Of a DNA stretch of 64,000 nt, positions 18,081 to 28,156 are shown piece after piece (within the stretch, counting starts at the first letter, position 1; each line of letters starts with the position of its first letter). A program made the translations under genes and the position numbers. The notes under the pieces are model-generated. The model was not told where the DNA came from and did not search any database. It saw only the letters and a program-made list of their open reading frames with translations. The stretch covers positions 6,781,001 through 6,845,000 of the forward strand of contig NZ_CP124747.1 in NCBI RefSeq assembly GCF_041860085.1. Direction: 5' to 3'. Origin of the DNA: Schlesneria sp. DSM 10557. Its GTDB lineage: Bacteria; Planctomycetota; Planctomycetia; Planctomycetales; Planctomycetaceae.

Positions 18081-21000
18081 TTACTGCTTCACTTTCTCCC
18101 ATTGCTTATCCAGCTTCTTTTCGGAAACGGAGATGCTGGTTCCCAGTTCCTGGGCAAACAGCGCGACTCGCAATTCTTCGCTCATCCAGCGATAACTCTC
18201 CAGTTCCGGGTCGTAAATATGCTGGTCCGCGTGAAGTTTCAGTCGTTCGATCCCTCTCCGCCACCGCAGGACAATCTGCTGCTGCAATTGCTGATCTCGC
18301 GCTGCGCCACCGCTGGTCAGCTTCTGAAGTCGCAACGAAATTCCTCTCGTATACCGTGGAAACTGCACCAGCCACGGCCAGGGTGTCCGGACCAGAAAAC
18401 CGGGTGAAAAGAGCTGAGCCAGTTGCGAATGCACATCCAGCCGGGTTGTCTGCCACTGTGGATGAGCGGTCTTTTCCCAGATCCGACGGACTTCTGCATA
18501 AGCCTGAAAAAGGGAGGTGAGAAATCCCGTAATCTCGGTTACCGCAGCAGGCATGCGGGTCCGACCAATTCGCAGACACTCCCGAAACTCAGCGTCACTG
18601 CGAGGAAATTTGTCGGACGCCAGGAATGCCCGATCGGCGAGCAGTTCCTGCACCTGAGTTCGAAACGGGAACGGAGGGGGGAACGACTTGGCCGACAGTG
18701 CCCAATTCTGCAGTGACGGCAGGTGGTCGATCTGTTGTTTCAACTCTCGAAACACCGTCAGTACGATGAGCCGCCGGACACCGAACCGCATTTCATGCTG
18801 CGATTTTTCCAGTGTGTCGAGCAATCGGAGGGAGGCGGAATCTTCCTTGTCCATCAGGGTTGGATACCCCTTGAGTGCGACACCGCGGCGCATGACATCG
18901 ATGACTGGGGGGAGAGTACCGCAGTCCCAGGTCTTGATACCGTCCCGGATCCAGCGAGGATCGTCGGATGCCGAGAAACTCACGGACGCGATCGCTCCGA
19001 ACTCTTTCCGTAAGGCGGTCAGGTCTCGTCCTGCCGCGAGTGTGCGACCTTCTGCATCTGTGACGCGGATCAGCATTCTCAAGTGGTCGGGCAGTTTGGA
19101 CTCGTCGAAGGCGGTGACGGGAATTTCGATTCCGGTTACAAACTCAATCCCCTCGACGATCGCTGCTTCGAGCGATTTCTCCCCGAACAAGACTACTTTG
19201 GCGACTTCTGCTGCGACTTCGGGAATCGGCACCAGGTCCCGGCGAAGTTCCTTGGGTAGTGTCCGAATCAGAGCGACGATCTTGTCCTCGATCAGGCCCG
19301 GTACGAGCCATCCAAGTCGCTCGCCGTCAAGTTGATTGAGACCCTCCTGGGGAACGGTGATGGTGACGCCGTCATCAGGCGCACTCGGGTCGAGTCGATA
19401 CGTCAGCGGAAGCGACAGATTCTTCATCTGGATCGTATCGGGGTACGATTCCTTGGTGGCGACGATGGCATCAGCTTCCAGTAGATCCGCATCCGCCATG
19501 AGCAATCGCTTCTGGTCGGACGGCGCTGCCGAGCGGAGCCATTGCACAAGCCGGTGTCCGTCATTCACATCAGCAGGAAGACGTGAATCGTAGAAATCGA
19601 ACTGAGCCTGTTCGGCTTTCAGCAGACTTCCTCGTCTGACGCGTGTCTGCAGGTCTTCCAGTTGCTTTACGAGCTTCCGATTGTGAATCAAAAATGCGGG
19701 GGGCGCCGTGAATCGTGTCGTGACTGACTGCCCGGTTGATCCCTCGGCAGCGGGAACAACCGCCGCTCGAGAACCCCGTGAGGCGGTTGTTTCGCTTCCG
19801 CCAGTCCCTTGAGAGGGGGCTTGCTTTCCAGCACCCCGTTGCGAGTTCGTGCGATCGGGATTCCGCGACTGATAATTCGAGTAGTCACGTCGTTGAGATG
19901 GCTCGGAATCGGAGTCATCTTCCGGCCATTCTCCGTAGACAAGCGCATGTTGAATGAACAGCTCGCGGGATTTCACCGGTTCGATCCGGCTGTATCGGAT
20001 TCGTCGACGGGGGACCAGGACCAGTCCGAAGAGCGTCACCTTTTCGTAGGCCATGACGGCCAGTGAATCTGGATCCCAATGCGGCTCGCTATACGATCGA
20101 TCGATCAGGTGTTCCGCCAGTGGTTCGATCCAGGCGGGATCAATCTTGGCCACCGTTCTCAGAAATCGCCGCGTCGTTTCGACCAGTTCTGCGGCGACAA
20201 TCCACTTCGGTTTCTTCGCGGCCAGTCCGGAACCGGGCCAGAGGTAGGCCTTCATCCCCCCGGCCGCAAGGTATTCACCACTCTCCGTCTTGAACGCGAT
20301 GCTGGACAAGTAGCCCGTCAGAAGTGCTCGATGAATGGCACCGACGTCGTGGCGTCGTGCGAAAAGGGTGTCGACCTTCTGCGTCGTCGCACTGGATTCC
20401 GGTTGTTTGGCCCGTTTTGTGAATGGGGGAGATCCTGCTGTGGCGGCACGAGCGCCATGCTGCTTGCTGGAAGATTCGTTCGTATGATTCGCCGCGGGTC
20501 GCGATTCCCGCCCTCGCGTTTCACTCGCCATCGATTCCCTGACGATCTGGACCAGTTCGGCGTGCACGTCAATCCACTCGCGCATCCGCGTCCAAGAAAG
20601 AAAATTCTGGTGACAGGCTTTGTGCAGTTGGCCCTTTGACAACTCTCCTTTCAGCTTGTGATAGAAGTCCCACAACTTCAGATCACTCAGGAAATCGGAA
20701 TCTTCGTCCGCAAATCGTTGATGCGATTCGTCTGCCTGCTTTTGCTTTTCGAGTGGACGTTCACGAGGGTCCTGCACTTCGAGCGCTGACGCGATAATCA
20801 GGGCATCGCCCAGACAATTTTCTTCGTGTGCGGCCCAGATAATCCGCGCGATGCGGGGATCGACCGGCAACCGCGCAAGCTTGCGACCAATTTCCGTCAA
20901 CTTGTGGTCTTCGGTGACTGCACCGAGTTCGAACAGTGTCTTATAACCGTCCTTGATCGACTCTGTCTTGGGGGGCTCCAGAAACGGGAATTCTTCAATC

Positions 21001-22379
21001 TCTCCCAGCCCCAGCGTCTTGGTTTGCAGGATCACGTTGGCCAGATTGGATCGCAGGATTTCGGGAGGCGTGTACCGTTCCCGGCTCTGGTAGTCTTCTT
21101 CAGAGTAGAGTCGAATGCAGACGCCGGGACCGACGCGACCGCAGCGACCAGCCCGCTGATCGGCGGAAGCCCGGGAGACTGGTTCGACAGGCAGCCGTTG
21201 CAGTTTGGACTTGGGCGAATAGCGGCTGATTCGCGCGGTCCCTGTGTCGACGACATAGCGAATACCAGGGACAGTCAGCGACGATTCTGCCACGTTGGTG
21301 GCAATCACGATTCTGCGATTGGAGGCCGTCTGAAAGACACGTTGTTGCTCGGCCGCGGAAAGTCGGGCATAGAGCGGCAGAATGTCTGGTTTGCTGCCGC
21401 CGAAGGTGCGACCACGCAGCGCTTTGGCCGCTTCGTGAATTTCCCGTTCGGTTGGCATAAACAGCAGGACGTCACCGGGGCCGCGTGAGCAGACTTCGCT
21501 GACAGCGTCCGCCACGGCCTTGGGCCAGTCCGGTTCATCTCCATTCTGGTCCACTGTCGGGGGACGATAAATCATTTCGACCGGGTAAGTCCGTCCCGAA
21601 ACCTCCATTACGGGCACCTTTCCAGCGATGGGGCGGAAGTGATCGGCAAATCGCTCGGCATCGATTGTGGCGGAAGTAATAATGACTTTCAGCTCGCGCC
21701 GCCGGGCGACGAGGCGATGCAGGTTTCCCAGCAGAAAATCGATGTTCAGCGACCGCTCGTGCGCTTCATCGACGATAATTGTGTCGTAGTCGTCGAGGAA
21801 TGGGCGGCTTTGCGTTTCGGCAAGCAGGATTCCGTCGGTCATTAACTTGATGTAGGTCTGTGACGACGTTGCGTCGGCAAAGCGGACCTTGAAACCGACT
21901 TCGCGCCCGACAGACACCGACAACTCTTCTGCCACGCGAGTGGCGACAGACCGGGCGGCGATTCGTCGGGGTTGCGTGTGCCCGATCATTCCGGCGACAC
22001 CACGACCGAGTTCCAGGCAAATCTTGGGAAGTTGCGTCGACTTCCCAGAGCCGGTCTCTCCGCAGACGACGACCACCTGATGATCCCGAATGGCGGCGGC
22101 AATTTCGTCCTTCCGCTGGACCACCGGCAGTGCGTCGTCGAACGACAGTTCAGGAACGCCGCGCAGACGCTGTTCGTAACGCTGGCATGATCTGGCCAGG
22201 TCTTCCTGGAATTTTTCCAGCCGCTTGCCGCCCCCTTCCTTCGGTGAAGGAGACGCTGAGCTTCCCTTTGCCGGAGGATGCTGGCTCTGTAACCGTCGCC
22301 ACTGCTGGCGCAGGCGGTGCCGGTCAACCAGCATGGTCTTCGAAAGGGAAGCTTCGATTTGGGCGGCAATTTCGTTCAT
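18081..22379 (-). CDS. hrpA: ATP-dependent RNA helicase HrpA (DEAH box)
   Basis: 1432 residues from ATG 22379 (a GTG at 22409 would add 10); longer than Escherichia coli HrpA (1300). Walker A GETGSGKST at about 107-115, DEAH at about 204-207, SAT motif in ITSATIDAERF, and motif VI with QRAGRCGRVGPG. These are followed by the winged-helix/ratchet region, an OB-like region and the HrpA-specific long C-terminal domain. HrpA acts on stalled or collided ribosomes in Escherichia coli. Two low-complexity Ser/Thr/Gln-rich inserts (near ESSSKQHGARAATAGSPP and SNYQSRNPDRTNSQRGAG) account for most of the extra length. Confidence 0.93.
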   Translation of the reverse strand: MNEIAAQIEASLSKTMLVDRHRLRQQWRRLQSQHPPAKGSSASPSPKEGGGKRLEKFQEDLARSCQRYEQRLRGVPELSFDDALPVVQRKDEIAAAIRDHQVVVVCGETGSGKSTQLPKICLELGRGVAGMIGHTQPRRIAARSVATRVAEELSVSVGREVGFKVRFADATSSQTYIKLMTDGILLAETQSRPFLDDYDTIIVDEAHERSLNIDFLLGNLHRLVARRRELKVIITSATIDAERFADHFRPIAGKVPVMEVSGRTYPVEMIYRPPTVDQNGDEPDWPKAVADAVSEVCSRGPGDVLLFMPTEREIHEAAKALRGRTFGGSKPDILPLYARLSAAEQQRVFQTASNRRIVIATNVAESSLTVPGIRYVVDTGTARISRYSPKSKLQRLPVEPVSRASADQRAGRCGRVGPGVCIRLYSEEDYQSRERYTPPEILRSNLANVILQTKTLGLGEIEEFPFLEPPKTESIKDGYKTLFELGAVTEDHKLTEIGRKLARLPVDPRIARIIWAAHEENCLGDALIIASALEVQDPRERPLEKQKQADESHQRFADEDSDFLSDLKLWDFYHKLKGELSKGQLHKACHQNFLSWTRMREWIDVHAELVQIVRESMASETRGRESRPAANHTNESSSKQHGARAATAGSPPFTKRAKQPESSATTQKVDTLFARRHDVGAIHRALLTGYLSSIAFKTESGEYLAAGGMKAYLWPGSGLAAKKPKWIVAAELVETTRRFLRTVAKIDPAWIEPLAEHLIDRSYSEPHWDPDSLAVMAYEKVTLFGLVLVPRRRIRYSRIEPVKSRELFIQHALVYGEWPEDDSDSEPSQRRDYSNYQSRNPDRTNSQRGAGKQAPSQGTGGSETTASRGSRAAVVPAAEGSTGQSVTTRFTAPPAFLIHNRKLVKQLEDLQTRVRRGSLLKAEQAQFDFYDSRLPADVNDGHRLVQWLRSAAPSDQKRLLMADADLLEADAIVATKESYPDTIQMKNLSLPLTYRLDPSAPDDGVTITVPQEGLNQLDGERLGWLVPGLIEDKIVALIRTLPKELRRDLVPIPEVAAEVAKVVLFGEKSLEAAIVEGIEFVTGIEIPVTAFDESKLPDHLRMLIRVTDAEGRTLAAGRDLTALRKEFGAIASVSFSASDDPRWIRDGIKTWDCGTLPPVIDVMRRGVALKGYPTLMDKEDSASLRLLDTLEKSQHEMRFGVRRLIVLTVFRELKQQIDHLPSLQNWALSAKSFPPPFPFRTQVQELLADRAFLASDKFPRSDAEFRECLRIGRTRMPAAVTEITGFLTSLFQAYAEVRRIWEKTAHPQWQTTRLDVHSQLAQLFSPGFLVRTPWPWLVQFPRYTRGISLRLQKLTSGGAARDQQLQQQIVLRWRRGIERLKLHADQHIYDPELESYRWMSEELRVALFAQELGTSISVSEKKLDKQWEKVKQ

Positions 22380-23581
22380 GGTTGTCGATGGTCTCAGACA
22401 CCGGACCACTGGGGGCGGATGGTGCGTGTTTGGGCGATTGCTCCCCGCCTCAGCCGGGTGGGACGAGGGGTTCGGACGGGAGATTGACGACTTAGGTCCG
22501 AAATTGCTTTTCCAACGGTAAGCATTTTCCCGCGAAGAACTTCAGTTTAAGACGTGAAGGAAAATCGAGGAAGGAGTCCGACACAAGAACTTCCCTCGGA
22601 GTTCGGATTCCCTGGAAAATCTTGCCAAAAAGGGGCAGATCGCTTGTCGATCGAGGAACTCGTACGGCGACCCCTTCGACGTGGAGCACATGTTTCTGTC
22701 TCTCTATATAACGTGAAACTGGCCGTTAGCCGGTGCTCAGAGCGCTCTTGTTGCTCAAATAGCCAGTCGTCGTTTTTTTCGCAAATCAGTCGTCCCACAC
22801 CGACGTCCCGGCCACCTGACCCCCCGAAACCTGCTCGGCGGGGAGGGGATTTGTGGGCCGCTCCTTCCAGATCAAGCGTCTTAGCGATCCGGCCCTTTCG
22901 ATCCCCGGGTGCAACTGGGTCGTTCGAGAAGAAGTCGTACTCAAAGTTTGCTCAGAACCTAAGAATCGCTTTTCCACCACAGGGCTCGCATCGAGAATCT
23001 GTTCACTACTTCAGGCGAATGTCACGGCCGTCATGCGTAGCGTCGTTGTTGAATTCTTCGGTAAGGGAGCTGGAAAACAGAGGGTTTTCGGCTTTTTGGA
23101 TGCCTCAATGCCCATGTTCAATTTTTTTGGAATTTGTTCAGATTTTTGACTGGCCAGTCTCTGGGGCAGGTCTACAACCTTAAAGCTTCGACGAATTGCA
23201 TGGCAGAATTTCACAACTTCTGCCAGGACGCTCAGGATACGGATCCAGTCCAACGATTCGGCGTAGTCCCTTTTCGCCGGGAACGCAGGGCTTTCATCGT
23301 TCTCGACCGATCAGATGCGGTCCCATTGATTCCGATTCGAACCCTCTTTTGAACATCTCGGATCGGGAGGCCAGTTCGGCTTCGGTCTCGGTGTTTTTGT
23401 CACGCACTTCTGGCGATGCGAACGCAGCGGGCAAATTTGCCACGCGTGATCGCCGCTGCACGCTCCTTTGGACCTGAAAAAATTCGACAGGCGAATTCTG
23501 CGCTGTCGGCTTCGACACCCCACATCAGCGAGTTGCGATGGGCCGCTCGCAAATCTTTGTCTGCGTAGAGGGACTGGTTAC
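22380..23581. other. 1.2 kb intergenic region
   Basis: No convincing gene. The longest plus-strand frame (22554-23183) is Arg/Ser/Pro-rich without family resemblance. A palindromic element lies at 22441-22471. A small inverted repeat, aattcg/cgaatt (23481-23486/23492-23497), lies about 85 bases before the PEP-CTERM gene start. Confidence 0.5.
22441..22471. repeat. Palindromic C-rich/G-rich intergenic element, copy B
   Basis: A ctcccc arm, an internal GCCGGGT and a GAGGGG arm, in the same order as the elements at 17681 and 24370. The stem is short (cccc/gggg), so this copy is the most degenerate. Confidence 0.3.
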
Positions 23582-24328
23582 ATGATTCCAATGATGACTC
23601 TGAAGTTTGCACGAAGCCTGACATTTCTAATGGTGCTGAGCACCGCGGCCACTGTCCAGGCAGGACAGATTCAATACATCACTCCGGCTGGATCAACCAC
23701 AAAGGATGGTTCCGTCGACGCTGAAGCCTTTTTCACGCTCAGCAACGGCAGTCTTCAGCTGACACTGACAAATCTGTTCGCGAATCCGAAAGCCGACGCT
23801 CAAACGTTGAGTGCCATCAGCTTTAAGGTCAGTGGCGCGACCGGGTCGGGTGCACTTACGACCACGGGAAGCGGGCTGATCACCAACATCAGTTCCGGAG
23901 GGGCTTACACCGCCGGTGTGACGGATCCACTGAACCGCTGGGATGCAACCCTCAGCGGGTCCACTGTCGACTTGACGACCCTTACGGGTGGAAAGCCGAA
24001 CCGTCTGATCATTGGTGCGGACAGCAAAGGCAATTTCGATCCGGCACTGGGGGGCAAGTACAGCAACGCAAATCCTTCGATTGTTCAGCATACACCCATG
24101 GTTCTCGGGTCGGCGACCTTTGATATTCTGATCAAGGGCATCACAGAGGGAAGCAAAATCAGCGACGTCATTTTCCAGTTCGGTACGGCAGCAGGTTCTA
24201 ATCAAGTCGCTGGCGAGGCCGTTATCCACCACGCGCCTGAGCCATCGACGTTCGCACTGCTGGGACTTGGGGGAGCCGGCTTCGCCATCCGCACCTACCG
24301 ACGCCGTAGAGCAGCAGCCGCTGTCTGA
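23582..24328 (+). CDS. PEP-CTERM sorting domain protein, secreted
   Basis: 248 residues. ATG 23582 follows an AGAGGGA Shine-Dalgarno, and the product begins with a signal peptide (FARSLTFLMVLSTAATVQAG). The body is a Thr/Gly/Ser-rich beta-type extracellular domain without catalytic motif. The C-terminus is a textbook PEP-CTERM signal: PEPSTFALLGLGGAGF (motif, hydrophobic helix) followed by the basic tail RTYRRRR. Exosortase is expected to recognise and cleave this tail during export to the cell surface; no exosortase gene is in the window. The particular function is unknown. Confidence 0.88.
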   Translation: MIPMMTLKFARSLTFLMVLSTAATVQAGQIQYITPAGSTTKDGSVDAEAFFTLSNGSLQLTLTNLFANPKADAQTLSAISFKVSGATGSGALTTTGSGLITNISSGGAYTAGVTDPLNRWDATLSGSTVDLTTLTGGKPNRLIIGADSKGNFDPALGGKYSNANPSIVQHTPMVLGSATFDILIKGITEGSKISDVIFQFGTAAGSNQVAGEAVIHHAPEPSTFALLGLGGAGFAIRTYRRRRAAAAV

Positions 24329-24369
24329 GAGACTTCAATTCTCTGTTCGCCAGTCTCACTCTTCGCATG

Positions 24370-24411
24370 ATCCCCCTCCCTGCCCAAATCTTTTAGGCGG
24401 GTTGAGGGGAT
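24370..24411. repeat. Palindromic C-rich/G-rich intergenic element, copy C
   Basis: Arms 24370-24375 and 24406-24411 (atcccc/ggggat), with CCTCCC next to the left arm and GCGGGTTGA next to the right arm. It lies between convergent genes and could also act as a terminator for the PEP-CTERM gene. Confidence 0.4.
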
Positions 24412-24492
24412 TCTGCCATTTGAAGGGCTTCTCTGACCGGAGTGGAAGTCGGGCGTCCAAGTGTGTTCTGAACTTTTGAAGCGAGTCACTCC

Positions 24493-25785
24493 TTACGACT
24501 CTTCGCGTGTTGTCTCGAGACTCGCCATTGGGGCTGGAGTCTTCGTGAGTAGTACCTCGAGCTGATTGACCGCGACGTCTTGTTCCGGCTGCGGCCGGGG
24601 TAGGACGAGAAGGACCTCATGAAGGAGGAACAAGGCGATCATCAGGGCCGCAAGTGTGCCGCTCGCTGGCGCCAGACCCCACCGGTCGGCGATCATTCCC
24701 GTGATTCCGGGAACGACGGCGCCGCCGGACATCGCGCAACCGACCTGAAGTCCGACTGCGGCGGTTGCCAGTTCCTGTCCGAGCCGACTCGGGGTCCTGG
24801 TCATCAGGCAAGGAAAAACCGGGGCGAATCCCAGTCCTACCAGACCAAGGCCAAACAGCGATGCCTCGATCGGGAAGAGGGAGCCCGCGAACAGGACTCC
24901 TCCGAATGACGCCCCGAGAAGGGAATAGCGTACCAGGCGATCACAGCCCACCGTCTCGACGATATTTCCCACGAGCAACCGACCGCAGAGCAGCCCTGAC
25001 CAATACAGGGCGACTGCGGCACTTGCCCCCACCGAAGAGACACCTCGGTGCTCTGTCAGGATGGTGTAGGTCCACTGGCTGACTGCCACTTCCAGCCCTG
25101 TGTAAAGGAAGAATGCCAGTATCTGCAGACGAACAATCCGATGTCCAAGGGCCGCCGTGAGACTGATGCTCGAGTCGGACGAGGATGCTGCGGAGGTAAC
25201 ACCTTTCCATTGTGTCACGCCAAGGCGAAAGATCAGTGACAGCGTTAACAGCAGCAACGCGATCCAGAAGTAGCCCTGCCGGTAGGTTAGACCACGTGCA
25301 AAGACGGACGCCATCACAAGCGGACCTGAGATGACCCCCGCGCAATAGAACGCATGCAGCCACAGGACGTGTCGAGCCGGAAGATGTTGTGCGGCATAGC
25401 CATTGAGTCCTGAGTCGATCGCTCCGGAGCCCAGGCCGTGCAGGCAACTGCACAGCAGCACGACGCTCCACCAGGGAGAGCAGGCAAATCCCAGCATGGC
25501 CAGCCCGACCATGGCCGTGCTCGCACTCAGAATCCACCCGATCTGCCAGGAACGGCCGAATCGCGCATATGTAAAACTGCTCGCCAGATAACCCAGGCCA
25601 GAGACCACCAGCAGCAGTCCGAGAGCTGGCTGCCGAAGCTGATAACTGTCACGGATTGAGGGCCACGCGACACCAATTGCTGCGTCCGGCAATCCCAGAC
25701 TGACGAATCCCAGGAACGCCAGAAGAACGAGGGACGCCGAAGGGGTCCCCGTGCGAATCGTTTCGTGCGTCGACGCGTTTGGCAC
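24493..25785 (-). CDS. MFS transporter
   Basis: 430 residues with about 12 hydrophobic segments; the first (LVLLAFLGFVSLGLPDAAIG) carries a motif common in FucP/NarK-like and YfkF-like MFS members. The start is GTG 25785: an AGAGG Shine-Dalgarno lies 8 bases upstream and no better ATG exists nearby. The conserved PSRLGQELATAAVGLQVGCA and PGITGMIADRWG segments match the C-half pattern of sugar or drug MFS carriers. The substrate cannot be told from sequence. Divergent from the glycosyltransferase gene. Confidence 0.88.
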   Translation of the reverse strand: MPNASTHETIRTGTPSASLVLLAFLGFVSLGLPDAAIGVAWPSIRDSYQLRQPALGLLLVVSGLGYLASSFTYARFGRSWQIGWILSASTAMVGLAMLGFACSPWWSVVLLCSCLHGLGSGAIDSGLNGYAAQHLPARHVLWLHAFYCAGVISGPLVMASVFARGLTYRQGYFWIALLLLTLSLIFRLGVTQWKGVTSAASSSDSSISLTAALGHRIVRLQILAFFLYTGLEVAVSQWTYTILTEHRGVSSVGASAAVALYWSGLLCGRLLVGNIVETVGCDRLVRYSLLGASFGGVLFAGSLFPIEASLFGLGLVGLGFAPVFPCLMTRTPSRLGQELATAAVGLQVGCAMSGGAVVPGITGMIADRWGLAPASGTLAALMIALFLLHEVLLVLPRPQPEQDVAVNQLEVLLTKTPAPMASLETTREES

Positions 25786-26208
25786 TCACCAATCCTCTGA
25801 CTCAGGAATCTCGACGGTGTGCTGACATTCTGCAAATTCGTTAGTGAACTCACTGCCGGTGCAATCCACACGCCAATCGTGGTTTCTCGCAAGGACCACT
25901 CAAGTACTGTTCTGGGCGGCTCCGACCGCCTCTGTACGAGGTCGATGGACCCGTGGAAATCCTCTCATTTTGCCTGACGCCAAACTCCCGCAAGGGGCGG
26001 GTCATTGCTTCAGAATGCTTAATTTTACTGACTGCCAGAATCGTTAATTTGCATTCAGTCTATTACGACCTAGGTTTCGGCTGCGTGGTGGCTCTGAAGA
26101 AGTCATCGGCTTCTCTGAGCGACAGTCTGATTCCGTTTGTCCAATTTCGAGCTGGCGGCGTGCGTTGCTGCTTTTGGAATGCCGCTCGAAATACCGTTCA
26201 GGTCTCCT
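25786..26208. other. Divergent intergenic region, MFS / glycosyltransferase
   Basis: About 420 bases that must hold promoters for both flanking genes. No strong sigma70 boxes, operator-like palindrome or RNA gene were recognised. Confidence 0.4.
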
Positions 26209-27486
26209 ATGAACTCGTTCCCCGTCCAGCTTGTTGCCTGGCTTATCGCTACGGCATGGTGCGCCGTTCTGGCGGTCGTCATTAAGGCCAACCGTAATCG
26301 GCACAGGATTTTAAGGCCGCTTCCTCCGGGAACGACTCAGGCAAATCCGCAACGACTCAGTGTCATCGTTCCGGCCCGCAATGAACAGGACTGCGTTGAA
26401 GTCTGCATTCGATCACTGTTGAGGCAGGACTATCCGGACCTGGAAGTGATCGCGGTCAATGACCGCAGCACGGATCAAACGGCGACGATTCTCGATCGAC
26501 TGTCCCGTGAATTTCCCGATCAGGTGCGTGTCTTACACATCGAATCACTGCCGGAAGGCTGGTTCGGCAAACCTCACGCACTGGATCGTGCGATGGCACT
26601 CGCGACGGGCAAACTGCTGCTGTTCACGGATTCGGATTGTGAGTTTCTCGCACCATCGGCACTGCGAACCGCCGTCAGCGAATTTGAGAGCCGGGGACTG
26701 AACTTCTTCACGATCGGGGCCTGCTACACGATGCCTTCGCTGAGGGAACAGCTTGTTGTCCCCGCCTGCTCGGAAGTCGTTCTGCAATGGTTGCGCCCTG
26801 AACGGGTTGAGGATCCTGACTGGCCCGATACCTTCGCCAACGGCGCGTTTATTCTGACAGACCGTGCCGCGTTTGAGCGACTGGGGGGCTGGTCTACCGT
26901 ACGGACAAAGGTGAGTGAAGATTTCGAACTGGCCCGTGCCTATAAACGAGCTGGCTACCGAACGGGGCTCGCCCAGGCGCTGAAATTCTACAATACACGC
27001 TCTTATGGAAGCATGCGGGAGTCATGGGATGGTTGGAGCCGGATCCTGGCCGGGGCGCTGACGATTCGCCAGTTGATGATCACGGTGCTGCGGATGTCGA
27101 TTATGACCTATCTCCCGCTTTGCGCCGTGATTCTCGGGGCGGTACACGTGGTCCGTACGGGTGACTTGAGCTACTTTGCCCGGGGAGCGATGCCGGCGTT
27201 TCTGTGGGCTTATCTGTGTCGAACCGGTCTGGATTTCACCGTCTATCGTTTAATTGGTGCACCGGTGTCGGTGGCGATACTGGCTCCCGTGGGCCGGGCA
27301 TTTGCGATTGCCGCGTCACTGCGGGCAGCGCTGGCACGAGCGGGAATTGTCAGAACTTACTGGCGCGGTGCGGCCTTTACAGCCAACCGGCTGGTCACAC
27401 CGCAGTCGCCTTCGGTTGCAGCGGCTGCCCCAAACCGAGAGATTCGAGCAGAATCGGCTGTCGCCCCGCACGCAGCAGTCTCGTAA
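26209..27486 (+). CDS. Membrane glycosyltransferase family 2 (HpnB/CrtQ-like)
   Basis: 425 residues from ATG 26209, with an N-terminal transmembrane helix (LVAWLIATAWCAVLAVVI). GT-A fold: LSVIVPARNEQD, VNDRSTDQT, the DSD metal motif in LLFTDSDCEF, the acceptor-loop LPEGWFGKPHAL and SEDFELARAYK in the general-base region. Several hydrophobic segments follow at the C-terminus. The LP-x-GW-x-GK motif is shared with hopanoid-associated HpnB and carotenoid glycosyltransferases, so a lipid acceptor is plausible. The last 92 bases overlap the convergent deacetylase gene. Confidence 0.88.
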   Translation: MNSFPVQLVAWLIATAWCAVLAVVIKANRNRHRILRPLPPGTTQANPQRLSVIVPARNEQDCVEVCIRSLLRQDYPDLEVIAVNDRSTDQTATILDRLSREFPDQVRVLHIESLPEGWFGKPHALDRAMALATGKLLLFTDSDCEFLAPSALRTAVSEFESRGLNFFTIGACYTMPSLREQLVVPACSEVVLQWLRPERVEDPDWPDTFANGAFILTDRAAFERLGGWSTVRTKVSEDFELARAYKRAGYRTGLAQALKFYNTRSYGSMRESWDGWSRILAGALTIRQLMITVLRMSIMTYLPLCAVILGAVHVVRTGDLSYFARGAMPAFLWAYLCRTGLDFTVYRLIGAPVSVAILAPVGRAFAIAASLRAALARAGIVRTYWRGAAFTANRLVTPQSPSVAAAAPNREIRAESAVAPHAAVS

Positions 27487-28156
27487 CGGTGCGCTCGATC
27501 TGAGGCAGGAAGCCACGGTCCAAGTCAAGGGGATGAAGCACGACGCAGGGACAGGCCTGACGACGAAACCGGTATTGGAGTTGTCCGTACCGGTAGCCGA
27601 GGCGGCAGAGAAAACGAATCGGCGAGACGTCCCAAATCCAGGAAGAAAGAGGGAGTTGCTGGCCGTCCGACGTAATGACCCGTTTGTACCCGACGGTGTA
27701 GTGCATTCCGAACCGTGCGAGTCGTTCCGGGGTCGCCAGACCAATGTTGTAAGTCGGTGCGATGAAACCTCGCGCGGGTTCACCGAACCAGCGGGTCAGA
27801 ATCTTCTGTCCTTCTGCCAGTCGCCAGTCCGTTTCGGCGTCGTCCAGCCCATTCATCTCGTCCTTGCCATCGGCAATGCGTGAGACCCAGCCGCTTCCCT
27901 TGCGACGAAAATGCTCAAACCCGTGCAGCTGGATGTTGCCGTATTCTGCTTTCACGCGTTCCAGGAATGGCCGGTCTTTTTCTGTCAGTTCCTCCCCATC
28001 CCAGCAGGGCACCACGGCGGCTGACATTTGATTTCCGATCAGCGGCGCCAGCGTGGAAGTGAATTGAGCCACGTGCCGCTCGTAAATCGGGGCCACATCG
28101 TGCAGCATCACGCAAAAGACGCGAGAATAGTCGAGAGTGATTGGTTCGCTCATCAT
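27395..28156 (-). CDS. Polysaccharide deacetylase family protein (DUF2334-like)
   Basis: 253 residues from the tandem ATG at 28156/28153. An alternative ATG at 28393 would add 79 residues including a hydrophobic stretch (CGPLFLCLVGFFSVA), which could be a signal anchor; no good Shine-Dalgarno supports either start. Family features: CVMLHDVAP near the start (metal-binding His-Asp), QLHGFEHF in the middle, and VVLHPLDLD late. These enzymes remove N- or O-acyl groups from glycans; the substrate is unknown. Convergent with, and overlapping, the glycosyltransferase gene; the pairing hints at a shared glycan or glycolipid pathway. Confidence 0.82.
   Translation of the reverse strand: MMSEPITLDYSRVFCVMLHDVAPIYERHVAQFTSTLAPLIGNQMSAAVVPCWDGEELTEKDRPFLERVKAEYGNIQLHGFEHFRRKGSGWVSRIADGKDEMNGLDDAETDWRLAEGQKILTRWFGEPARGFIAPTYNIGLATPERLARFGMHYTVGYKRVITSDGQQLPLSSWIWDVSPIRFLCRLGYRYGQLQYRFRRQACPCVVLHPLDLDRGFLPQIERTVTRLLRAGRQPILLESLGLGQPLQPKATAV

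Noticed and set aside
22554..23183. Plus-strand reading frame of 209 codons in the hrpA upstream gap
   Set aside because: Ser/Arg/Pro-rich random-looking composition, no Shine-Dalgarno, no motif.
23325..23400. Possible tRNA on the minus strand (GGTTCGAATC-like T-arm)
   Set aside because: No matching acceptor stem, D-arm or anticodon stem can be formed around it.
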